A stretch of 8,634 nt of DNA from Stenotrophomonas maltophilia (lineage in GTDB: Bacteria > Pseudomonadota > Gammaproteobacteria > Xanthomonadales > Xanthomonadaceae): contig DGIP01000268.1 in the NCBI GenBank assembly GCA_002386405.1, forward strand, positions 1 to 8,634, read 5' to 3'. The notes beneath the pieces were generated by a model, which was not told where the DNA came from, did no database searches, and saw nothing but the letters and a program-made list of their open reading frames with translations. Positions 1-5,283 of the stretch are shown piece by piece. The translations under genes were made by a program, and so were the position numbers. The number at the start of each line of letters is the position of its first letter. Within the stretch, counting starts at the first letter, position 1.

Positions 1-574
1 AACCGGTGGCCTCCACCGATGACAGTGCGCGGTCCGCCGCTTCGGCCGCGGCCTGCGGCTGTGCCTTGCTCTGGGCGCGCGCCACCGGCGGTGCGCGCGG
101 GGGCAGCGGCATATAGCGCGGTGCTTCGTTGAATACCGCAACGCCGATCACCCCGATGTTGTCCGGCCGCCCGGTGCGGTCGGCATAGCTGTTGCCCGGG
201 TCGGTGAAGACGAACTGCGCCACTTCCTGGCGCGATTTGCGCCAGCCGGTGATATCCGCGCTCTGCCACGGATCCAGCACGTAGCCGGTCTGGTCCGGTG
301 CGGCCACCTCGCCGGTGATCACGTTGAGGCCATCCACCGACAGCACCACCAGCACCCGCTCGGGGCTGTTGTTGCGCAGGCGCACCGCGTAGGGGTGGCC
401 CTGGCGGCCGGCCACCCAGTACTGGCCACGGTGCAGGTAGGCGGGCAGTTCCAGGCGCTGGTCGCGCTCGACCAGGCTCAGCGTGACCGGGCCGGTATCG
501 GCGCGGGGCGGGACGGCCGGCTTGAAGCCACACAGGGCCAGCATGGCAAGCAGGGGCAGGGTCAGGCGTTTCAT
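1..574 (-). CDS. Conserved exported protein of unknown function (3' end beyond window)
   Basis: I read this frame directly from the minus strand: it opens at an ATG (574-572) and stays open for 191 codons to the window edge, so the C-terminus is missing. A GAAGG ribosome binding site lies 7 bases before the ATG. The first ~20 residues (MKRLTLPLLAMLALCG) look like a signal peptide. A cysteine at residue 15 follows LAL, which is not a canonical lipobox, so a lipoprotein is possible but unproven. Residues ~30-150 form the conserved-looking core, with motifs VDGLNVITGE (80-89), QTGYVLDPWQS (95-105), GWRKS (110-114) and NIGVIGVAVF (139-148). From ~157 on it becomes Ala/Pro-rich. I recall similar hypothetical secreted proteins in other proteobacteria, but no function. 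It is divergent from trpS. Its product probably acts in the periplasm or envelope. Confidence 0.85.
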   Translation of the reverse strand, partial: MKRLTLPLLAMLALCGFKPAVPPRADTGPVTLSLVERDQRLELPAYLHRGQYWVAGRQGHPYAVRLRNNSPERVLVVLSVDGLNVITGEVAAPDQTGYVLDPWQSADITGWRKSRQEVAQFVFTDPGNSYADRTGRPDNIGVIGVAVFNEAPRYMPLPPRAPPVARAQSKAQPQAAAEAADRALSSVEATG

Positions 575-601
575 GGCGGGGCCTTCGCGGTTGGGTAATC
601 C

Positions 602-663
602 GTTGAACGCGCCAGGCCGGGCAACGGGGTTGCGCGCAGGCAGGTAAACTGGGGGCGTTCAAC
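602..663. repeat. 9-bp inverted repeat in the divergent promoter region
   Basis: GTTGAACGC at 602-610 and its exact reverse complement GCGTTCAAC at 655-663 lie in the 108-base gap between the minus-strand gene and trpS. Read outward, each gene has GCGTTCAAC upstream of its start: 19 bases before the trpS ATG and 27 bases before the minus-strand ATG. It could be a pair of shared promoter or regulator-binding half-sites. The function is inferred from position only. Confidence 0.4.
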
Positions 664-669
664 TGTCCG

Positions 670-675
670 TAATGA
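670..675 (+). promoter_or_regulatory. Candidate -10 box of trpS
   Basis: TAATGA (within GTAATGATT) is the only A/T-rich hexamer close to trpS. If used as a -10 box, transcription would begin at or within a few bases of the trpS ATG at 683, giving a leaderless or nearly leaderless message. No good -35 hexamer stands 16-18 bases upstream, so this is a weak call. Confidence 0.25.
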
Positions 676-682
676 TTCCCAC

Positions 683-1978
683 ATGACCACCCGCGTTCTT
701 ACCGGCATCACCCCCTCCGGCACGCCCCACCTGGGCAACTATGTCGGCGCCATCCGTCCGGCCATCACGGCCAGCGCAGCGCCCGGCATCGAGAGCTTCT
801 TTTTCCTGGCCGACCTGCACAGCCTGATCAAGGCGCAGGAGCCGGAACGCACCCAGCGCTCGACCCTGGAGATCGCCGCCAGCTGGCTGGCCTGCGGCCT
901 GGACCCGGACAAGGTCTGGTTTTACCGGCAGAGCGACATCCCCGAAACCACCGAACTGATGTGGTTCCTGACCGTCATCGCCAGCAAGGGCATCCTCAAC
1001 CGTGCCCATGCCTACAAGGCGGCGGTGGACAAGAACCGCGAAGAACAGCTGGATGAAGACGCCGGCGTCAGCGCCGGGTTGTTCATGTACCCGGTGCTGA
1101 TGGCCGCCGACATCCTGATCTTCAAGGCCAACCGCGTGCCGGTGGGCCGCGACCAGATCCAGCACATCGAAATGGCGCGCGATTTCGCCCAGCGCTTCAA
1201 CCACGTGTACGGCAAGGACTACTTCCCGCTGCCCGACGTGGTGATCGACGAGCAGGTGGCCACCTTGGCCGGCCTGGACGGCCGCAAGATGAGCAAGAGC
1301 TACCACAACACCATTCCGCTGTTCGCCCCGCGTGCGGAGCTGAAGAAGCTGGTGTTCTCGATCCTCACCGATTCGCGTGCCCCGGGTGAGCCCAAGAGCA
1401 CCGAAGGCTCGGCGCTGTTCCAGATGTACCAGGCCTTCGCCAGTGCCGAGCAGACCGCTGCGTTCGCGCAGGCGTTCGCCGACGGCATCAGCTGGGGCGA
1501 TGCCAAGCAGCAGCTGTTCGAGCGCATCGATGCCGAACTGACCCCGCTGCGCGAGCGTTATGACGCGCTGATGGCCGAGCCGGAGAAGATCGAAGCGCTG
1601 CTGCGCCGCCGCGGCCAGCAGCTGCGCGAGCAGTACGCCATTCCGCTGCTGAAGGAGCTGCGCCACGCGGTGGGCCTGCGCGACCTGTCCACGGCCGGTG
1701 ACATCGCCGCCGAAGACGGTGGCGTGGCGCGCGCTGCCCCACCGCTGTTCAAGCAGTACCGTGAAAAGGATGGCCGCTTCTACTTCAAGCTGCAGGCCGG
1801 TGACGGCACGCTGCTGATCCAGAGCGAAGGGTTCGATTCGCCGCGTGATGCCGGCCAGCTGATCGGCGTGCTCAAGCAGACCGAGCATGGCGATGGCCTG
1901 CAGAGCGAGCTGTTCAAGCTGGAAGCGGAAGTGGATGTGGTGCTGGCGGCATTGCAGGAGCTGCGCGAGCTGGCCTGA
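683..1978 (+). CDS. trpS: Tryptophanyl-tRNA synthetase (long form)
   Basis: This cytoplasmic class I aminoacyl-tRNA synthetase activates tryptophan with ATP and charges tRNA-Trp. The Rossmann-fold signature TPHLGN (HIGH motif) is at residues 14-19 and KMSKS at 202-206. Other family blocks are MYPVLMAADIL (135-145) and VGRDQIQHIE (154-163). At 431 aa it is about 100 residues longer than the usual bacterial enzyme of ~330. The extra part begins after ~335; residues 356-398 resemble a DUF1508/UPF0339 (YegP-like) unit, with FKQYREKDGRFYFKL and SEGF as key blocks. The start matches the expected N-terminus (MTTRVLTGITPSG) although no Shine-Dalgarno sequence precedes it; the G-run at 651-655 is too far away. 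It appears to be a single gene, followed 8 bases after its stop by a SMAG palindrome pair. Confidence 0.97.
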   Translation: MTTRVLTGITPSGTPHLGNYVGAIRPAITASAAPGIESFFFLADLHSLIKAQEPERTQRSTLEIAASWLACGLDPDKVWFYRQSDIPETTELMWFLTVIASKGILNRAHAYKAAVDKNREEQLDEDAGVSAGLFMYPVLMAADILIFKANRVPVGRDQIQHIEMARDFAQRFNHVYGKDYFPLPDVVIDEQVATLAGLDGRKMSKSYHNTIPLFAPRAELKKLVFSILTDSRAPGEPKSTEGSALFQMYQAFASAEQTAAFAQAFADGISWGDAKQQLFERIDAELTPLRERYDALMAEPEKIEALLRRRGQQLREQYAIPLLKELRHAVGLRDLSTAGDIAAEDGGVARAAPPLFKQYREKDGRFYFKLQAGDGTLLIQSEGFDSPRDAGQLIGVLKQTEHGDGLQSELFKLEAEVDVVLAALQELRELA

Positions 1979-1986
1979 CGTACGGC

Positions 1987-2011
1987 GTACCGACCAACGG
2001 TCGGTACCTAC
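1987..2011 (-). repeat. SMAG/REP palindrome (first of an inverted pair)
   Basis: A perfect 9-bp stem, GTACCGACC (1987-1995) and GGTCGGTAC (1999-2007), has a 3-base loop AAC, followed by CTAC (2008-2011). On the minus strand this reads GTAG then stem-GTT-stem, the layout of the GTAG-headed REP elements (SMAG) of Stenotrophomonas maltophilia. It starts 8 bases after the trpS stop, so in mRNA it would form a 3'-end hairpin, but it lacks a T tract. Confidence 0.8.
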
Positions 2012-2036
2012 CGGTGTACGCGCGGTGCAACCAGTG

Positions 2037-2061
2037 GTAGCCATCGACCGTTGGTCGATGG
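2037..2061 (+). repeat. SMAG/REP palindrome (second of an inverted pair)
   Basis: GTAG (2037-2040) is followed by a perfect 9-bp stem CCATCGACC (2041-2049) and GGTCGATGG (2053-2061) with loop GTT. It has the opposite orientation to the element at 1987-2011, with 25 bases between the two GTAG heads, which point at each other. It ends 23 bases before the start of the next gene. Confidence 0.8.
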
Positions 2062-2084
2062 ACACGTAAAACGGAGGAAACACG

Positions 2085-2414
2085 ATGGCCTGGTTGTCGT
2101 TGCTGTTGTTCCTGCCCTGGTTCGTGCTGTTGGGCACCCTGTACTGGTTGTTCCCACGCTACCCCCGCGACACCGCGCGGCGCCTGTTCGACGGCGCCGC
2201 GCTGCTGCTCGCCTTCGTGCTGAGCATCCTGGCCATGCTCTGGGGCCACCACATCGGCGTGGTACAGAGCGATGCGGGCCCCATCTGGCGCCAGGTGCTC
2301 GCCGTGCTGTACGCCTACGGCGCCTTCCTGGCCGTGATGGTGGGTGCATTGCTGCTGCGCGGCGCCTGGCTGGCCCAGCGTGCGACCAAAGCCGCATCGA
2401 AGTCGGTGGGGTAA
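2085..2414 (+). CDS. Small inner-membrane protein of unknown function
   Basis: This 109-residue protein has three likely transmembrane helices at about residues 3-23, 36-54 and 70-91, joined by short loops (PRYPRDTARR, GHHIGVVQSDAGPIWRQ). Its tail is basic (RATKAASKSVG). There is no cleavable-signal pattern or recognisable domain. The ATG is chosen because a near-ideal GGAGG (2074-2078) stands 6 bases before it, the best ribosome binding site in the window. It lies on the same strand as trpS and the MBL hydrolase, 106 bases after trpS with a REP pair between, so co-transcription is uncertain. I recall similar short uncharacterised membrane proteins in Xanthomonadaceae, but I cannot assign a role. 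Coding is supported by the ribosome binding site, the hydrophobic pattern and G/C-rich third positions. Confidence 0.85.
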   Translation: MAWLSLLLFLPWFVLLGTLYWLFPRYPRDTARRLFDGAALLLAFVLSILAMLWGHHIGVVQSDAGPIWRQVLAVLYAYGAFLAVMVGALLLRGAWLAQRATKAASKSVG

Positions 2415-2420
2415 CGCGCC

Positions 2421-2426
2421 TAGAAT
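2421..2426 (+). promoter_or_regulatory. Candidate -10 box of the MBL hydrolase gene
   Basis: TAGAAT (5 of 6 to TATAAT) sits 27 bases before the ATG at 2454, predicting a leader of about 20 bases. The same context, CCTAGAATC, recurs at 6762-6770 before the yedA-like gene. No strong -35 is visible: TCGAAG at 2397-2402 matches about half the consensus. Confidence 0.4.
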
Positions 2427-2453
2427 CCCTCGATTGCCGCCAGGGATGAGCAG

Positions 2454-3386
2454 ATGTCCTCCGACCCCAGCATTTTCACCATCGATACCGCGTTCCAGCG
2501 CAGTGACTTCGACGCCGCCTACCTGATCGTCGAAAACGGCCGCGCCGCCTTCATCGACTGCGGTACCGGCCTGGCCGTGCCAGCGATGCTGGCCGCGCTC
2601 ACGCGCGCCGGCTGCACGCCGGAGCAGGTGGACTGGCTGGTGCTCACCCATGTGCACCTGGACCACGCCGGCGGTGCCGGCCTGCTCATGCAGCAGCTGC
2701 CCAACGCCACCCTGGTGGTGCATCCGCGCGGCGCGCCGCACATGATCGACCCGACCCGGCTCATCGCCGGTGCGACCGAAGTCTATGGCGCGGAAGAAAT
2801 CGCGCGCAGCTACGGCCCGGTCCTGCCGGTGCCCGCCGCGCGCGTGGTGATTGCCGAAGACGGCCACCGCGTGGACCTGGCCGGCCGCAGCCTGCTGTGC
2901 CTGGATACGCCCGGGCACGCGCGCCACCACCTGTGCGTGTGGGACGAACGCAGCCGCAGCCTGTTCACCGGCGATACCTTCGGCCTGTCCTACCGCGAGC
3001 TGGACAGTGCACGCGGCGCCTTCATCATTCCCACCTCCTCACCGGTGCAGTTCGATCCGGAACCGCTCAAGCACTCCATCGCGCGACTGCTCGCGCTGCA
3101 GCCGCAGGCGGTGTACCTCACCCATTACGGGCGGGTGGAAAACATTCCCGCATTGGCCGCCGACCTGGTCGAGCAGATCGATGCGATGGTGGAGATCGGG
3201 CGCCAGTGCGACGAGCGCCCCGACCGCCACCGCTGCCTGGTGGCCGCGCTGACCGTGCTGTACCAGGAACGCGCGCAGGCGCATGGCTGCCCGCTCGACG
3301 ATGCGGCAGTGGCGCAGGTGCTGGCGATGGATATCGAGCTCAATGCGCAGGGCCTGGCCTGCTGGCTGGACCGCGACCGCCGCTGA
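2454..3386 (+). CDS. Metallo-beta-lactamase-fold hydrolase, substrate unknown
   Basis: This 310-residue soluble protein lacks a signal peptide, so it is probably cytoplasmic. The binuclear metal site is complete: THVHLDHAGG (residues 65-74; H66, H68, D70, H71), H155 in DTPGHARHH, D174 in FTGDTFG, and H224 in LTHYG. The order and spacing fit the glyoxalase II/MBL-fold hydrolase superfamily, which cleaves thioesters, lactones or phosphoesters with two Zn or Fe ions. The C-terminal ~80 residues (230-310) are helical and charged and probably shape the substrate pocket. The substrate cannot be told from sequence. Nothing specifically marks it as a lactonase, a beta-lactamase or a sulfur dioxygenase. 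AGGGA at 2442-2446 gives a ribosome binding site 7 bases before the ATG. An out-of-frame ATG at 2446 is ignored. The M28 peptidase gene follows after 76 bases. Confidence 0.93.
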   Translation: MSSDPSIFTIDTAFQRSDFDAAYLIVENGRAAFIDCGTGLAVPAMLAALTRAGCTPEQVDWLVLTHVHLDHAGGAGLLMQQLPNATLVVHPRGAPHMIDPTRLIAGATEVYGAEEIARSYGPVLPVPAARVVIAEDGHRVDLAGRSLLCLDTPGHARHHLCVWDERSRSLFTGDTFGLSYRELDSARGAFIIPTSSPVQFDPEPLKHSIARLLALQPQAVYLTHYGRVENIPALAADLVEQIDAMVEIGRQCDERPDRHRCLVAALTVLYQERAQAHGCPLDDAAVAQVLAMDIELNAQGLACWLDRDRR

Positions 3387-3412
3387 GCGCGCACGCAGGG
3401 CCTGCCCGGTAA

Positions 3413-3450
3413 CCGGAGTGTCACGTTACACTCTGGCATTCCGTTTTTTT
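3413..3450 (+). promoter_or_regulatory. Dyad with T7 run: weak terminator or operator over a -10 box
   Basis: CCGGAGTGT (3413-3421) and ACACTCTGG (3428-3436) pair as a 9-bp stem with one G-U pair and a 6-base loop. A T7 run (3444-3450) follows after 7 bases. It lies 26 bases after the MBL stop and could be an imperfect terminator. It also contains TACACT (3427-3432), a plausible -10 for the peptidase gene, so it could equally be an operator. A second small palindrome, CCGGTAACCGG, overlaps it on the left (3406-3416). Confidence 0.4.
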
Positions 3451-3462
3451 CTGGTACCTGCC

Positions 3463-5124
3463 GTGAATCCGATGCGCATGCTGCTGTTGTCGTCCTGTCT
3501 GTTCGTGGGCGGCCTGGCCCACGCGGCCAATGACCTGCCGGGCGGTGGCATCGACCCCGAAGCGCTGTCGCGGCATGTGCGCATCCTGGCCTCGGACGAG
3601 TTCGAAGGCCGCGCCCCGGCGTCGCCGGGTGAAGAGCGCACGGTGCAGTACCTGATCGAGGAATTCCGCAAATCCGGCCTGCAGCCCGGTGGCGTGGATG
3701 GCAGCTGGGTGCAGCCGGTGCCGATGGTGCGCGCCCAGGTCGATGGCCCGGTGACCGCCAAGCTGCGCCAGAACGGCAAGGCCCGCACGCTGGTGAACGG
3801 CGAGGACGTGACCCTGCAGAGCCTGCGCCCGCAGGCAGCGGTGGACATCAAGGATGCGCCGCTGGTGTTCATCGGCTACGGCATCGATGCGCCCGAGCGC
3901 CAGTGGAACGATTACAAGGACGTGGACCTGCACGGCAAGATCGCCGTGGTGCTGATCAATGACGCCGATTTCGAAGCGGATCGTCCGGGCGCCTTCGACG
4001 GCAAGGCCGTCACCTACTACGGCCGCTGGACCTACAAGTTCGAGGAGGCCGCGCGCCGTGGCGCCAAGGGCGTGCTGATCGTGCATGAAACCGCCCCGGC
4101 CGCGTACGGCTGGGCCACGGTGAAGAGCTCGGGCACCTCGCCGCTGTTCGATATCGAGCGCCCGCAGGAGCAGGCACTGGCCCAGCACGTGCCGGTGCGC
4201 GGCTGGATGCAGCGCGCGCTGGCCGAGCAGCTGTTCCGCGATGCCGGCCTGGATTTCGAGGCCGAAAAGCGCAAGGCCATGACTCCGGCGTTCCAGCCGG
4301 TGGTGCTGGGCGATGCCACGCTGTCGGCACAGTTCAAGCTCAAGCGCGAGCAGGTGGTCACCCGCAACGTGGTGGCCAAGCTGCCCGGCGGCGAGCACGG
4401 CGATGAAGCGGTGATCTTCTCCGCGCATTGGGATGCCTTCGGCATCGGCCAGCCCGACGCCAAGGGCGACCGCATCCGCCGTGGCGCCATCGACAACGCC
4501 ACCGGCGTGGCCACCGTGCTGGAGCTGGGCCGCGTGTTCGCGGCCGGCCCGCAGCCGCAGCGCACCCTGTACTTCGTGGCGCTCACTGCCGAGGAGAAGG
4601 GCCTGCTGGGCGCCAGCTACTACGCCGCGCACCCGCTGGCCCCGTTGGACAAGACCGCCGCGGTGATCAACATCGAGATGTTCAGCCCGGATGGCGCCAC
4701 CCGCGACATCGCCTCGTGGGGCAAGGGCCGCGTTTCGCTGGAAGGCGACCTGGAGCGCGTGGCCAAGGCGCGTGGGCGCAGCTACAGCCCGGACCCGAAC
4801 CTGGAAGCCGGCTTCTTCTACCGCGCCGACCACTTCGCCTTCGCCCGCCTGGGCGTGCCGGCCATCACCATCGGCCCGGGGCTGGACAAGCTGGAAGGCG
4901 GCGTTGCCGCTGGCAAGGCACTGCGCGAAAAGTACTTCGCCGACTGCTACCACCAGGCCTGCGACGCCTGGACCCCGAGCTGGGATCCGGCCGGCCATGC
5001 CGCCGACACCCTGCTGGTCTACGACCTGGGCGCCGAACTGGCCAACAGCCGCACCTGGCCGCATTGGGAAGAGGGCTCGGAATTCCGCAAGGCCCGCGAA
5101 CAAAGCGAAGCGTCCCGCCGGTAA
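3463..5124 (+). CDS. Exported M28-family zinc aminopeptidase with PA domain
   Basis: This probable periplasmic or secreted metallopeptidase removes N-terminal residues from peptides. From the GTG at 3463 it has 553 aa; in-frame ATGs at 3472 and 3478 are equally possible, since no start has a clear ribosome binding site. The signal peptide ends near LAHA, about residue 24. A protease-associated (PA) domain, marked by VFIGYG at ~133-138 and GKIAVVLI further on, precedes the catalytic domain. Expected co-catalytic zinc residues are H322 (AHWD), D344 (AIDNATG), E377/E378 (TAEEKG) and H497 (YHQ). The fourth ligand, normally Asp in an N-x-D-M block, is Glu405 here (NIEMF). FYRADHFAF, also typical, is present. 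It converges with the kgtP-like gene across a REP array. Likely roles are peptide scavenging or exoprotein turnover; the exact specificity is unknown. Confidence 0.93.
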   Translation: MNPMRMLLLSSCLFVGGLAHAANDLPGGGIDPEALSRHVRILASDEFEGRAPASPGEERTVQYLIEEFRKSGLQPGGVDGSWVQPVPMVRAQVDGPVTAKLRQNGKARTLVNGEDVTLQSLRPQAAVDIKDAPLVFIGYGIDAPERQWNDYKDVDLHGKIAVVLINDADFEADRPGAFDGKAVTYYGRWTYKFEEAARRGAKGVLIVHETAPAAYGWATVKSSGTSPLFDIERPQEQALAQHVPVRGWMQRALAEQLFRDAGLDFEAEKRKAMTPAFQPVVLGDATLSAQFKLKREQVVTRNVVAKLPGGEHGDEAVIFSAHWDAFGIGQPDAKGDRIRRGAIDNATGVATVLELGRVFAAGPQPQRTLYFVALTAEEKGLLGASYYAAHPLAPLDKTAAVINIEMFSPDGATRDIASWGKGRVSLEGDLERVAKARGRSYSPDPNLEAGFFYRADHFAFARLGVPAITIGPGLDKLEGGVAAGKALREKYFADCYHQACDAWTPSWDPAGHAADTLLVYDLGAELANSRTWPHWEEGSEFRKAREQSEASRR

Positions 5125-5136
5125 CGGTGCAGGAGG

Positions 5137-5161
5137 GTCACGACCAACGGTCGTGACCTAC
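5137..5161 (-). repeat. SMAG/REP palindrome, array copy 1
   Basis: A perfect 9-bp stem GTCACGACC (5137-5145) and GGTCGTGAC (5149-5157) with loop AAC is followed by CTAC (5158-5161), so it reads GTAG-headed on the minus strand. It starts 12 bases after the peptidase stop and is the best-preserved of three copies between convergent genes. It may act as a 3'-end hairpin, although no T tract follows. Confidence 0.8.
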
Positions 5162-5184
5162 CGCAAGCGTGGATTGTCCAACGG

Positions 5185-5205
5185 ATCACGACCAACGTTC
5201 GTGAC
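5185..5205 (-). repeat. Degenerate SMAG/REP palindrome, array copy 2
   Basis: ATCACGACC (5185-5193), AAC, GTTCGTGAC (5197-5205) keeps the core and spacing of the neighbouring copies but has two unpaired positions in the stem and no CTAC after it (CCAT instead). It looks like a decaying copy. The preceding GCGTGGAT (5167-5174) recurs at 5215-5222 before copy 3. Confidence 0.65.
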
Positions 5206-5236
5206 CCATCCCATGCGTGGATCTGTCCGATGGATG

Positions 5237-5261
5237 ATAGATCACGACCGTTGGTCGTGAT
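5237..5261 (+). repeat. SMAG/REP palindrome, array copy 3
   Basis: ATAG (5237-5240, one change from GTAG) leads a perfect 9-bp stem ATCACGACC (5241-5249) and GGTCGTGAT (5253-5261) with loop GTT. Its orientation is opposite to copy 1. It lies 22 bases beyond the stop of the minus-strand transporter gene, so it could form the 3'-end hairpin of that transcript. Confidence 0.75.
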
Positions 5262-5283
5262 CCCCGAGATCCATTGCCGCCCG

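Noticed and set aside
659..2137. 492-codon open frame on the minus strand opposite trpS
   Set aside because: It mirrors the codon pattern of trpS in G+C-rich DNA, its translation is low-complexity (rich in Gln, His, Arg, Gly, Val), and it has no recognisable domain.
2446..2448. Upstream ATG as the start of the MBL hydrolase
   Set aside because: It is out of frame with the protein and overlaps the ribosome binding site; the ATG at 2454 is in frame with correct spacing.
1914..2930. 338-codon minus-strand frame across trpS, the small membrane gene and the MBL gene
   Set aside because: It spans three real genes and two SMAG palindromes, and its product is His/Gln/Gly-rich without family motifs.
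2454..3386. Antibiotic-degrading beta-lactamase
   Set aside because: It has the fold's metal motif, but no signal peptide, and the overall layout fits general MBL-fold hydrolases, so a resistance role is not supported.
3283..3462. N-terminal extension of the M28 peptidase to an ATG at 3283
   Set aside because: It would overlap the MBL gene by about 100 bases and place 60 Arg/Trp-rich residues before an otherwise good signal peptide; GTG 3463 or the ATGs at 3472/3478 are better.
3421..5103. 560-codon open frame opposite the M28 peptidase
   Set aside because: A long antisense frame of this kind is expected from strong third-position G/C bias; the sense strand carries the complete peptidase motifs.
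5125..5283. Possible CRISPR array in the repeat-rich gap
   Set aside because: The units are palindromic with reversed orientations and unequal spacing, and there are only three; they fit REP/SMAG elements, not CRISPR repeats.
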